Source: Haloarculaceae archaeon H-GB1-1 (GTDB lineage: Archaea; Halobacteriota; Halobacteria; Halobacteriales; Haloarculaceae). Taken from it: 48,537 bases of DNA. Location: NCBI GenBank assembly GCA_029688825.1, contig JARUKX010000031.1, positions 1 to 48,537 on the forward strand, read 5' to 3'. The notes beneath the pieces were generated by a model. That model was not told the DNA's origin. It was given only the letters and a program-made list of their open reading frames with translations, and did not search any database. Position 1 is the first letter of the stretch. Every line of letters begins with the position of its first letter. Positions 18,701 through 27,014 of the stretch are shown here, piece by piece. The translations under genes were made by a program, and so were the position numbers.

Positions 18701-21164
18701 TGGTCGTATCGTCGAGGACCTCATCGATCGGGACGTCCTCCGTCGAGTCGAGACTGACTCCGGGTATCTCGTCGGGTTCGATGAGGACTGCGTGCACTGT
18801 ACGACCGTCGACGCCGATGCGTCGATTACGTACGTCCCCTCAACGGACACCTTCTATTCGACATTCAATGAAGCGTGCACCGACCTCGATCCCGACCTTG
18901 AGCGCGTCACGTTCGAGGCCGACTACGAGGCTCGCAGCGAGTTCACTCACCCGCACTTCGACCTCACAGCCTACCGCGTGAACTTCTCGGACCCGCTGAT
19001 GCTCGTCTCCCGCGCCTACTTCGGACTCACGGAGAAAGACGAACGTCGCCGCATCGAGTATCAGTTCCGGGAGGGACGATACCCGAACTTCCTCTCGTCG
19101 GGGCCGGCGATGGAGGTCGGGATGGATATCGGTGACCTCGACGCGCTCCTCCTCTACGGCACCCCGCCGAACACGAACTCGTACCTCCAACGAATCGGTC
19201 GCGCCGGTCGCCAGTCCGGCTCGTCGCTCGTCCACTCGATCAGCCAGCGAAACCCGATCGACTACTACTACTACGAACAGCCGAACGAGCTCATCCAGGC
19301 CAGTCCTCAGCCCGTCCCGCTCAACGAGACGAACGAGGAGGTGCTTCGAATCTCGTTGACGTGGGCAATTCTCGACTTCTTCGCCGCCGAATACTGGATT
19401 CCGTGGCGCCGCGAGAGCAGCGACGTCGTCGACCAACTCTACTGTGAGGAGGACCTCGTCCCGCGGAGTGAACCACAACCAAACGACATCGTGACCTTCA
19501 CTGCGCTCCTCGCGAGCGAGAACGAAGCCATCCAGTTCGTCGACGATGAGGCACCACTCCAGACGCTCAAGACCGCATACGAGGAACACCTGCCCGACAT
19601 CCGTGCCTGGCTCGAGGACATCCTCGGCTTCAGCTACTGTCGTGACTGCGGTCGGAAGCACGACGCCGGCTACGAGGGCCCGTGTAGTCGATCGGAATGT
19701 GATGGCCACGTCGTCTCCGCGCTCGACGCGCACGAAGCCGCGATCGAGGAAGCGATGACAGCGTTCGTCGACGAGTTCGTCGAGGGCTACTTCGACTTCG
19801 AAGACGACATCCTCGACGAGTTGGACGATGTACAGCTCCAACTCAACGATCTCAACTTGGAGTCGCGCGGCCGTCGGAACCGCCGCCGGCAGGACACGGA
19901 CGACCACGTTGAGCAGCGCGACAAGCGTGACCGACTACAAAGTCGGAGCGCGAACCTGAACCAGTATCTGGACCGACTCGCACGGATGGACTACGGGACG
20001 TTCCTCGAGGAGCACAGCACCACACCGTTCAGCCTCCGCTCTGTCGCGGACACCGTCGAGTACGAACTCATCGGTGAAGACTTCGAGTCCGTGACCGACG
20101 ACTTGCAGTCTCGGCCGATTCGGATCGCGCTCTCTGAACTCCATCCCGGTGCTGCCTATCTCCACTCGGACAACCAGCGCTACGTCGTCACTGGCGTACG
20201 CACCCACTCATATCAGACTACGCAGTTCGAGAGCACCGCCGCTATCTGTCCGACGTGCGGCGCCGAATACGACCTTGGCGAGGGCCCTTGCGACGAGTGC
20301 GGTTCCGATCTCAAGCGCCTGAAGACGATCGTCCCCGAGCGCGTCACCGCGTACAAGTCCGACCTCGTACTCGGCCAACTTCCCAACGGGAACCCCCTTC
20401 TCCCGACCCGTCTGTACCAGTCGAATTCGGAGATCCAGGACACCTACGCACCCACCGAGACGAACGTCACCGCGTTCGAACCCGACCCGGAGAAAGCGTT
20501 CACCATCACGACAGATGACGGTGATCCCGTCGGACAGTTCGATTACGGGGACGTCACGATCAAGTCCTCCGTCCGCCAGTTCCGCGCCCACTACGTCGGT
20601 GGCGGATCCGACCCGCTCCCCAACATCTTCGAACTCTGCGGGAAAGAGAACTGCGATGGCGTCGTCGCACGCGACGACGAGACCGCTTACTGTATGCGGC
20701 ATCCTGAACACTCCACGGACGACACCGACATCGTCCGCCTCGCCTCCGAGTTCGACACGAAAGCCATTCGCATCCAATTCGACGACGAAGACCTCGAGCA
20801 CGCTTTCTCTCATGGCATCCGCATGGCGCTGCAGTACATCGGCGGCGTCGGCGTCCGTGCTGTGCCCGAATCACTCGGTGAAGACGGCACCTATGTCTTC
20901 GACAACGAAACCGGCGGCAGCGGCGTCACCGTTCTCCTCACGATGGGATCTGGTGATACACGCGAGAAATTCGACACGGCGATCGACCTTATCGAAGAGG
21001 CGTTCCAGTGCGACTGCGATAACGGCTGTCCGTTCTGCATCTACCAGTACGGCTGTGAGAACCAGAACGACCCGGGGACGATCGCGAAGGACGACTTCAT
21101 GACTCTCCTCGACGATGGCTTGACACTCACCCAGTGCGAAATCGAGGCAAGTGATGACGCATAA
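15708..21164 (+). CDS. Giant DEAD/DEAH helicase with zinc ribbons and C-terminal DUF1998 (DpdJ-like), second copy
   Basis: This 1818-residue protein is a full paralogue of the preceding helicase, with the same motif order: Walker A AGTGRGKT (127-134), YPTKALAQDQ, DEIH (about 308-311), GASATVEN, QRIGRAGR (about 1161-1168), and a DUF1998 end with CDCDNGCPFCIYQYGC (near 1768). The zinc-ribbon insert is kept. The DYYYYE block after motif VI occurs in both copies. All catalytic motifs are intact, so both copies should be active. They diverged throughout, so the duplication is old. The gene overlaps the PLD gene by 11-14 bases. The two helicases may form a heterodimer or act on different strands; this is not shown by sequence. 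Confidence 0.75.
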   Translation: MSHDTLEHAEDLKRAYGDHYVASQNTATLKDVISRYEGGTDQSLHDRLPEFMRTRGPFLQALDLPRQSKTPWPEFAANRPSIADDAPDGLHDDIVRTFSKAGFERLYAFQEDTVDAMLDDDHTLVTAGTGRGKTESWLIPILQYICEAKAGYHDADPQSVKCILTYPTKALAQDQLKRLIEYLSTLNETRTGTDQITVGIFDGDTPHNDPDAYSYLDTSFKYFECPCSNCSSSLTVERTEEGYRVTHDSSAEMDVDLDFIELTREEIVNAEVDILLTNPDTVNYRLFNINEQDEQAVFVTGPKYVVFDEIHEYSELFGSFTATLMRRYLRSRQSLLGLDDAEDNLRLVGASATVENKRSIFQRINPFTDADISVVEEDPRTLDFQLPDELPDPLVEHLADPARLADTSTEWTPAESLVADAIGKLPTAADTDERRHVAGDRLYDTLLDESDDDLDIVRALYTTLHEEAQRPADLREILTETYEITDDQAARLVDNFVTLGQLSGVLESRAHLFSWPLDGYYTCVNCAAVYDTPQSECSQCSHHFVTKLAYCAHCGEEALESWFCPDCERLSPLNVTSGEGRFEYFQDHTCSCGTETIQTVWRPYYECSGCGDRQKIDRITNCPDCDTVMILSDDQNELVCRNPDCDVTLEAGNEVVCENCHSHDLEPLSDDSVLYCEDCGNSHEQEAGHKCNCGGTLRPKRYIGWSCSDPDCDAVYFGGPPNTCDCGKRRFARTGLLDINAIDHCSNCDTDLLPGAECRCDDPEISSAVRGFREYKLIDELGQIRKPSSFHGAVPCYDPRKTYRKSSRYESMIRGPGNTAVTTAQYFLRETADVDDPDSFREAKMLSFADSQSDMKELNRNFTEPEQTLFVTQLVADTLAETDDDWLSLADLQSTVIEHAVEYEEMLTEGDGGLLEAMTGYRQTVDDFLEEEVAARVLRGRYNNRWRSRDHLPSDGLLDVTLDIDWSSLDPGERAVLEELSEQSKQYVDSLSDEVEDAGRIVEDLIDRDVLRRVETDSGYLVGFDEDCVHCTTVDADASITYVPSTDTFYSTFNEACTDLDPDLERVTFEADYEARSEFTHPHFDLTAYRVNFSDPLMLVSRAYFGLTEKDERRRIEYQFREGRYPNFLSSGPAMEVGMDIGDLDALLLYGTPPNTNSYLQRIGRAGRQSGSSLVHSISQRNPIDYYYYEQPNELIQASPQPVPLNETNEEVLRISLTWAILDFFAAEYWIPWRRESSDVVDQLYCEEDLVPRSEPQPNDIVTFTALLASENEAIQFVDDEAPLQTLKTAYEEHLPDIRAWLEDILGFSYCRDCGRKHDAGYEGPCSRSECDGHVVSALDAHEAAIEEAMTAFVDEFVEGYFDFEDDILDELDDVQLQLNDLNLESRGRRNRRRQDTDDHVEQRDKRDRLQSRSANLNQYLDRLARMDYGTFLEEHSTTPFSLRSVADTVEYELIGEDFESVTDDLQSRPIRIALSELHPGAAYLHSDNQRYVVTGVRTHSYQTTQFESTAAICPTCGAEYDLGEGPCDECGSDLKRLKTIVPERVTAYKSDLVLGQLPNGNPLLPTRLYQSNSEIQDTYAPTETNVTAFEPDPEKAFTITTDDGDPVGQFDYGDVTIKSSVRQFRAHYVGGGSDPLPNIFELCGKENCDGVVARDDETAYCMRHPEHSTDDTDIVRLASEFDTKAIRIQFDDEDLEHAFSHGIRMALQYIGGVGVRAVPESLGEDGTYVFDNETGGSGVTVLLTMGSGDTREKFDTAIDLIEEAFQCDCDNGCPFCIYQYGCENQNDPGTIAKDDFMTLLDDGLTLTQCEIEASDDA

Positions 21165-23130
21165 CCTCCCGGAGACAATCGATGACTTGCGGACACGCTC
21201 CCCGGAGGAACTCTGGGGTGTCTCTGCGGAGAGTCTCTATCTTGCCGTCTGTGCCGTCGCGGCCGATACCCCGCTCACAGGCGCACTCAAACCACACCAT
21301 ACCGCCACCGTCCTGCAAACGAACGACGAACGCACTCCAAAGGCCGTCGCCGATGCCCACCGGTTTCTGCTGTCCGAACTCGGACTCGTCACCGACGCTC
21401 ACGAACTGAGCGACTGTGGTCGAATCGTCCTCGCATCTGAGCAGCCCGGCAACGCGATTCGACTTGTCGCCACGCGACATCTTCCGCGAATTCAACAATT
21501 CCTCCGTGAGTTCGCCATCGTCGATACGGATCGCCTCCCGCGAGGTGAACTCGACACGCTTGTTCGCGATGCGGAAGACGAGGTCTTCATCGCTCCGCTC
21601 CTCGCTTCCCTCGGCTTCGTCGACCTCTACCCGGAAGGCGTCATCCTTGACCGCGAGACGATCACGCAAACGATCGACCGACTGAAACATCAGACGACAC
21701 TCCCGAGCACGGAGATAGCGCTCATCACGGCACTCACGACACTCGACGACCCCCGACTCATCGCCCGTGTCGCGACTCCCTACACTAACACGACCGTAAC
21801 ACCGGCGGATGTCGACCGGACGACCTCACTCGACGCACTCGCCACCACTGATCGTGATTCGCCAGTCCGAACTCCAGTCACCGAACTAACCGATGCAATC
21901 GAAGACGCTCGGACCACCGTCACGAACGACGCCAAGATCTTCGAGACCGCTCTCGATCCCGAGGCCCACTCTATCGAACGCAATGCAGAAATCGTCGATA
22001 GCGATGTCGTCGCGAACGTGTTCTCCGACACTCCGTCTAGTGAGGCTGTCACGACGACGCTTGACCTCATCGCAACGGTCAACTCACATCCCTCGCTCCA
22101 CTCGGTTGCGCTCCCTTCACTCACTGACGCCCTCGAACTCGACCCTTATCCACTCTACCAGACAGTCTCCGGCCTCCCAGGCGTCGAGTGCTCACTCCGG
22201 GATAGTCTCCTCCTTACGTTCGATGCCGTTCCAGTTGCCCCAGAGGGCACCGAGCGATACGACGCCTTCCGCGACGACCTTTTTGAAGCGCTCCACACGC
22301 GATTCTCGTGGCGCGATGCTCTCGCCAGTGTCACGCTCAGGGAAGCACCGCGTGTGCGAACAGACGTCATCGAGTCGATTATCACGAGCATCAACGATGA
22401 TGTAATCGAACCGACACACTTCGTCTACACACTCCCAGACCCGGACGCTCTCGGGAAGGAACGTATGGAGCAGTACGTCGACGACCAACCCGCACTACGG
22501 CGTGAACGTGCGCGATTGAAGCGCTGGAAGGACCAGCGGGACAACGACCTGCGCCGCTTCACCGAAATGACCGACCGCCTCTTCAACCGCGGCCAGGAGC
22601 GAGACCTCGACGAACGCATCGTCCGCATCATGACGCCGTATGATGACGAGACCTTCTCCGAATACACCTCACAACTCCGGAGTCTCCTCCGGGACGGCTA
22701 CGAACTCCGCCTCCTCACCCGACACACGAAACAGCGCTGGGAGTGGGAACGACTCCGCGATAATCTCCTCGGCGACCTCGAGGAGAACCGTGAGAACGTC
22801 ACCATCCGGACGTACTCCCGATACAAGGAATACCAGCGGATTACGAGCGAAACGGATGAAACTGAACTCGCTGAGTTCGGTATTCATGCAAAACTCCAGA
22901 CGATCGGAAACCCAACTGAGGGTGCCGCGCTCCTCGGCTCAGCGAACTTCATGGAGAATAGCTACAACTGGAACCCCGAATGCGGCGTTTACACCGAGAA
23001 TTCGAACTTCGTCGCCGCCGCGATCGACTTCTTCGACCACGTCTGGGAACTCTCTGAGGCCGACGAAGTCGATCTAACCAGCCTTCAGGAGATTCCGGCG
23101 CGCTCATTCTATCCCTCCTACTATACGTGA
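21154..23130 (+). CDS. Phospholipase D-fold nuclease (DpdK-like)
   Basis: The C-terminal part carries a PLD/HKD half-motif: HAK near 578, then GSANFMENSYNWNPECGVY, the H-x-K followed by G-S-x-N-x-x-x-N of PLD nucleases. A single clear HKD suggests that two subunits build one active site, as in Nuc- and DrmC-type enzymes. The first 420 residues are helical and rich in Thr and Asp, with no recognised domain; they may bind the helicases. Either GTG 21151 or ATG 21154 may be the start; ATG gives 658 residues. It is the last gene of the operon, followed by a terminator, and matches DpdK in type and position. Probable role: cleavage of unmodified DNA. Confidence 0.7.
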   Translation: MTHNLPETIDDLRTRSPEELWGVSAESLYLAVCAVAADTPLTGALKPHHTATVLQTNDERTPKAVADAHRFLLSELGLVTDAHELSDCGRIVLASEQPGNAIRLVATRHLPRIQQFLREFAIVDTDRLPRGELDTLVRDAEDEVFIAPLLASLGFVDLYPEGVILDRETITQTIDRLKHQTTLPSTEIALITALTTLDDPRLIARVATPYTNTTVTPADVDRTTSLDALATTDRDSPVRTPVTELTDAIEDARTTVTNDAKIFETALDPEAHSIERNAEIVDSDVVANVFSDTPSSEAVTTTLDLIATVNSHPSLHSVALPSLTDALELDPYPLYQTVSGLPGVECSLRDSLLLTFDAVPVAPEGTERYDAFRDDLFEALHTRFSWRDALASVTLREAPRVRTDVIESIITSINDDVIEPTHFVYTLPDPDALGKERMEQYVDDQPALRRERARLKRWKDQRDNDLRRFTEMTDRLFNRGQERDLDERIVRIMTPYDDETFSEYTSQLRSLLRDGYELRLLTRHTKQRWEWERLRDNLLGDLEENRENVTIRTYSRYKEYQRITSETDETELAEFGIHAKLQTIGNPTEGAALLGSANFMENSYNWNPECGVYTENSNFVAAAIDFFDHVWELSEADEVDLTSLQEIPARSFYPSYYT

Positions 23131-23175
23131 TTGCAGTCGACCGCAATTCTGGCTTCTTTCCGTCGTTTTTTCGAG
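23131..23175 (+). terminator. Transcription terminator of the Dpd-like operon
   Basis: Directly after the PLD stop, an imperfect inverted repeat (ATTGC...GCAAT, about 23131-23148) is followed by pyrimidine-rich DNA and a run of six T (23166-23171). This fits an archaeal T-tract terminator at the end of a 19-kb operon. Confidence 0.45.
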
Positions 23176-23200
23176 GAGGTTCGATTAGTCACGTGGGGGA

Positions 23201-23262
23201 TTTATAAGTTGGTCGAGTCAACCGAAATGGCGGGTGTTGGATTGTGCCTCTGACAGCCCGCC
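23201..23262 (+). ncRNA. Candidate small RNA with its own promoter
   Basis: TTTATAA at 23201-23207 is a good haloarchaeal TATA box. About 25 bp downstream a stable stem forms between GGCGGGTGT (23229-23237) and ACAGCCCGCC (23253-23262), with one bulge and a 15-base loop. The region lies between two convergent gene ends (PLD nuclease and queD) and has no good coding frame. A structured transcript or processed 3' end is possible; the evidence is only promoter plus hairpin. Confidence 0.25.
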
Positions 23263-23386
23263 TTCTCGATTCCTATATAGCGGCTGTGTCTACACGACAC
23301 TACGAACTCACCATTACCAAGTGTCGGCGAAGCCCAGCCAGTCAGGGTTCTTTCGTTCGACGTACCGGAACGTAGGTTTGCGAGCA

Positions 23387-23866
23387 TCAGTGCTCACCCG
23401 CACAGAGTTCTGCCGTTTCGCGAACCGTGACAGAAATATCCGAGACACGATTCGGGAGAGCGTCGTAGAGTTTCTCCTCGAGGAGGACGCCCATTACTTC
23501 AGCCGTCGGCGGGTGCTCTAGAACGACGACACCGTGGGCATCGCCGCTGGCCTTGAGGGCCTCGATGAGAGGGTCGCCGGCTTCGAGGAGGAAGCGGTGA
23601 TCCCACTCGTCAATCACGTCAGTGATGTCGCCCTTGTCGACGACCCAACCCTTCTCGGAGAGCGTGCCAGTCACTTCGACGGAAATCTCGTAGTTGTGGC
23701 CGTGTGGGCGGCGACATTTCCCGTCGTGGTGGCGGAGACGGTGGCCTGCACTGATACGAATCGGCCGGTCATCGCCGATGTGAAGAACTCGCTCTCCCGC
23801 GTCAATGAGTGACGATGTGGGCTGTTGTTCGAGAGACACGAACTGATATTCTTCAGGGACACTCAT
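23387..23866 (-). CDS. queD: 6-carboxy-tetrahydropterin synthase QueD
   Basis: The 159-residue protein has the QueD/PTPS signature. H42 and the pair H55-G-H57 (RRPHGHNYE) are the zinc ligands, and C51 (HDGKC) is the catalytic cysteine four residues before HGH. A downstream VVDKGDITDVIDEWDHRFL block and the LEHPPTAEVMGVLLEEKL helix follow. QueD makes 6-carboxy-5,6,7,8-tetrahydropterin from dihydroneopterin triphosphate, the first committed step toward preQ0. The start is ATG 23866; the longer open frame to 24193 runs into the divergent dpdA gene. queC and queE are absent from the window, so they are presumably elsewhere, where the archaeosine pathway already needs them. Its position beside dpdA supports supply of 7-deazaguanine for DNA. 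Confidence 0.88.
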   Translation of the reverse strand: MSVPEEYQFVSLEQQPTSSLIDAGERVLHIGDDRPIRISAGHRLRHHDGKCRRPHGHNYEISVEVTGTLSEKGWVVDKGDITDVIDEWDHRFLLEAGDPLIEALKASGDAHGVVVLEHPPTAEVMGVLLEEKLYDALPNRVSDISVTVRETAELCAGEH

Positions 23867-23983
23867 AATAATATCGGGGGAATACTGGAACATCCTCTTC
23901 AAAAAAGATTCCTCGAGTGGCGCCTGCCGATGACGATATTCATATGAGAGTGCGCGATAACCATCTGACGGTGAATCGAATCT
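23867..23983. promoter_or_regulatory. Divergent promoter region between queD and dpdA
   Basis: These 117 bp separate the two divergent starts. An AT-rich ATATTCATATG segment (about 23935-23946) is placed as a TATA region for dpdA, which starts at GTG 23984. A TTCAAAAAAGATTCC stretch (about 23899-23913) is about 35 bp from the queD start. No clear operator is seen. Confidence 0.35.
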
Positions 23984-26890
23984 GTGAGATTCTACGTTCC
24001 TGAGTGGGACGACGCGGTCGACGCTCACTATGACTTCGAGCACGACGAGCTCTCTACGCTTGACCGCCAGGAGCGGGATTTGGACTACATCTGGGATATC
24101 TTCGAGCCGAAAACGACGCCAATCGACGGCGTGCTCATATCTCGCGAGCAGGTCGAGGAGACCGACCGGAAAGCCGAACGCCTCGCGGACCACGGAATCT
24201 ACGACGACCCGGTCCTCTCTGTCCCGAACTGGCTACCGACGATCAGCGACTGCGGGGCGTGGGGCTACAAATCGCTGCCCTTCCCACCGTACGGAAACGA
24301 AGAGATGCTGTCGTTCTATGAGACGCTTGAGGTCACAGTCGGTGTCACGATCGACCATCTCGTCCTCGGGTCCGGGAAGGAGGAGGGTCGCCTCTACCTC
24401 GACGAACGCGCGTTCGGGGCCGAATTGAAGAAGGGCGATATCCCCGATGCGATCACGGACGTCGTCGACGTAATGGCGGACGAGTGGCCCACCGAGTGGC
24501 CGTCGTACGTTGACGAGTACGAACCCACAATTCGCACGGGGGAAGACAGTGAGGTCGAACCGTTCACTGCGGCCGACTTCCAGGGTGATATCGACAGCGT
24601 GCTCGCGCGTCTCGCGGAGGATTCGCGTGCGGTCTACCGAGATGACGACGCGGAATTTCGTTACGAACTCACGCTGCGGAACGCCGAGGAGATGTACGAC
24701 CTCTACCATCGGCGCGACTACCCGTTCCGCCTGATGGTCGCCATCCAGGGGTGGAACGTCGACTCCTACGCGGCGGCCGCCCAGAACGTCCTCGATACCG
24801 GCTACGATTACCTCGGAATCGGCGGCGTTGCGGGCAGCCCGATTCACGACGTCCGCGAGATCGTGAAGGCTGTCGGGAAGACCGTGACATCATTCGAGCG
24901 CGAGCACGAGACGCGCGTGGACTCACACGTCTTCGGGTTTGCGAAGACCGAGGGTTTCGAGACAGTCGGTCGATCGGGGATGACGAGTTTCGACAGCGCG
25001 AGCATGCTCCGCTCGGCGTGGACAGGCGGCCGGAACTATCGCCTCGACCACGGTGAGCGCTACGACGCGATCCGCGTCCGCTACCCGTCGAGTACTGCCA
25101 CGCTCGCTGAGTCGATCGAGTCTTCACTACGCAGTCGAGAGACGCTCGTCGCTCTCCGCGCGTACGACGCGGGTGATGCGATTTGTGACGCTATCGAGGA
25201 CTGGCATGCGCTCGCGGCGGACGTTCTCCCGGCGACCGAACGTTACCTCTGCGAGCACCGGCACGACGACCAATTCGACGAACGCCTGCTTGAGGACGTC
25301 GAGTCTGCGTTCCGTGAGGACTTCGAGTTCGGGCGCGAACTGCAGGCGAGTTTCGGTGGCGATTTCCGCCGGGACATCGTCAGACTCCTCCGCGACGACG
25401 ATCCCGACGATCCGGTGCCGTTCGTCGAGTACGATACCCTCCTGGACACAGCTACGGAGGTCTTCGAGGGTTTCCCATATGCGACAGCCCTGCTCGACGA
25501 CGCCGACGTAGTGAGCGACTACGACCACGTCTGGGCGATCGTCAAAGCGTACGCGACCTGGGTCGGTGACGACGATCTTCTGGAGGAGTATCAGGAGACG
25601 CTCCGTGAACGGCCCTGGGACCGTTGTGACTGCCCACTTTGCCGGGAGCACGGTATCGAGGTCTGTATCTTCCGCGGGAACGATCGGAACCGGCGTCGCG
25701 GCTTCCACAACACCCGACGCTTCTACGACGAATTCGAGGAGGCGCTCCCGAAGGTCCTTGTTGCGACCCGCGGTACCGCGAGCCTCAGCGGCTATGAGAC
25801 TGTCAAGGACTATCTCCGTGATAACCACCCCGTGTTCTGGGCGCAGACACACGACCTTCCGGTCGCCGAACTCGGTGTGCTCGACGCAAGTGGCGTGAAC
25901 GAGTGGTGGGAAGATGCACCCTCGATGGTCTCGTTCAGCCCAAACCGTATGGCCGCGAATGTCGCCGAGCAGGCCGGACGCTACCAGTACCTCTTCGTGC
26001 ACTCCGAGGACGGCACGATCGACGATGTTGTCGTCGAAGCGGCTCGTGAGAACGACTGTACGGTCGAGACGTACAGTGACCCATCCAAGCTTCGCGAACA
26101 GGTGCTCGAAACCTGTGGCGATAACTACGTTGCCGGTGAGGACTTCCTCCCTCATCCGCCGGAACTCACCGTGGATGGCCTCGACGTACTCATCATCGAC
26201 CAGTGCTCAGGATCGAAGGAGTTCCCCGATGACGCGCCCGTCTTTGACGCCGACGAGACTCTCCAGTTCTCACGGCAAGACCTCCTTGCCCGCGACAACG
26301 TTCCCGGGGTCGCCGCGCGCGACCTCTACACTGGTCGTCAGCAGAACTACGTCCGCGACGCTGTCCGTCGACTTCGATCGAACGGACACAGCGTCGATCG
26401 ATATTTCATCAGCGCCGGGTTCGGCCTCGTCGCTGAGGATGACCACCTCCCCCCATACGAAGTGACGTTCAGCTCGATGAATGTCGGTGAGATCCGTGAA
26501 CGCTCCGCCAAACTCCACATCCGCGAGGATCTCCAGCACGTTCTTGAAGAGCGTGACTACGACATCGTCTTCTTCACACTCGGGAAGGATTACTACACCA
26601 GCATCGACATTGACGAAATGGTGCAGGAGGTCCGCGCGGACCAGATCGGCGTGGTATTCAACCGTGAACTTGTCGAAGACCAGTTCGATAACATCGAGTC
26701 CGTACCCGCACGCACCGAGGATGCGAAGCGATATGGCACCATCGTCGTTGGCCTCAAAGGCCTCTACATGAAGCAATTCGCCCGCTATGTTGAGGATAAC
26801 GAGACGATTCGTCCGGAGACGATTGAGCAACTCTGCCGGCATGTCGAAGATGGGCCTGACCAGATGACACTCCCACAAGATCAGTCATAG
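23984..26890 (+). CDS. dpdA: DNA 7-deazaguanine transglycosylase DpdA
   Basis: The 968-residue protein starts MRFYVPEWDDAVD and shows the DpdA layout of the TGT fold. These are DGVLISREQVE (about 46-56), SDCGAWGY with D89 (the substrate-binding Asp of TGTs), VTIDHLV with D124, and a YLGIGGVAG phosphate-type loop near 278-286. The TGT zinc site C548-x-C550-x2-C553...H575-N follows. A C-terminal module (about 735-880) resembles DUF6884: IIDQCSGSKE, LYTGRQQNY, ISAGFGL, FTLGKDYY. DpdA swaps guanine in DNA for preQ0. The only plausible start is GTG 23984. Length is well above simple TGTs because of the middle and C-terminal modules. A canonical archaeosine TGT is less likely given the DpdA-type N-terminus. 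Confidence 0.82.
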   Translation: MRFYVPEWDDAVDAHYDFEHDELSTLDRQERDLDYIWDIFEPKTTPIDGVLISREQVEETDRKAERLADHGIYDDPVLSVPNWLPTISDCGAWGYKSLPFPPYGNEEMLSFYETLEVTVGVTIDHLVLGSGKEEGRLYLDERAFGAELKKGDIPDAITDVVDVMADEWPTEWPSYVDEYEPTIRTGEDSEVEPFTAADFQGDIDSVLARLAEDSRAVYRDDDAEFRYELTLRNAEEMYDLYHRRDYPFRLMVAIQGWNVDSYAAAAQNVLDTGYDYLGIGGVAGSPIHDVREIVKAVGKTVTSFEREHETRVDSHVFGFAKTEGFETVGRSGMTSFDSASMLRSAWTGGRNYRLDHGERYDAIRVRYPSSTATLAESIESSLRSRETLVALRAYDAGDAICDAIEDWHALAADVLPATERYLCEHRHDDQFDERLLEDVESAFREDFEFGRELQASFGGDFRRDIVRLLRDDDPDDPVPFVEYDTLLDTATEVFEGFPYATALLDDADVVSDYDHVWAIVKAYATWVGDDDLLEEYQETLRERPWDRCDCPLCREHGIEVCIFRGNDRNRRRGFHNTRRFYDEFEEALPKVLVATRGTASLSGYETVKDYLRDNHPVFWAQTHDLPVAELGVLDASGVNEWWEDAPSMVSFSPNRMAANVAEQAGRYQYLFVHSEDGTIDDVVVEAARENDCTVETYSDPSKLREQVLETCGDNYVAGEDFLPHPPELTVDGLDVLIIDQCSGSKEFPDDAPVFDADETLQFSRQDLLARDNVPGVAARDLYTGRQQNYVRDAVRRLRSNGHSVDRYFISAGFGLVAEDDHLPPYEVTFSSMNVGEIRERSAKLHIREDLQHVLEERDYDIVFFTLGKDYYTSIDIDEMVQEVRADQIGVVFNRELVEDQFDNIESVPARTEDAKRYGTIVVGLKGLYMKQFARYVEDNETIRPETIEQLCRHVEDGPDQMTLPQDQS

Positions 26891-27014
26891 AATAGATTCC
26901 AAAACACGGGACTTATCGACTGTAGTGTTGTATCTGTCCTACTTCCTCTCCTGGAATGATGATTTCTATCGACCTATTATATAAGTATTTGTACAGCTTA
27001 TCCGAGCGGGAAGC
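26891..27014 (+). promoter_or_regulatory. Promoter of the second transglycosylase operon
   Basis: The 124-bp gap after dpdA contains TTATATAAG (26977-26985), a strong TATA box about 30 bp before ATG 27015. The following three overlapping genes therefore likely have their own promoter and a very short leader. AT content is higher than in the flanking genes. Confidence 0.5.

Noticed and set aside
4281-23130. DISARM system
   Set aside because: DUF1998 helicase and PLD occur in both, but there is no methyltransferase or DrmA-type gene, and the ATPase, coiled coil, queD and DpdA favour Dpd. The possibility is kept open pending profile searches.
23129-23386. preQ1-type riboswitch upstream of preQ0 genes
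   Set aside because: The structured segment lies downstream of queD and the PLD gene, not in a leader, and preQ1 riboswitches are known from bacteria.
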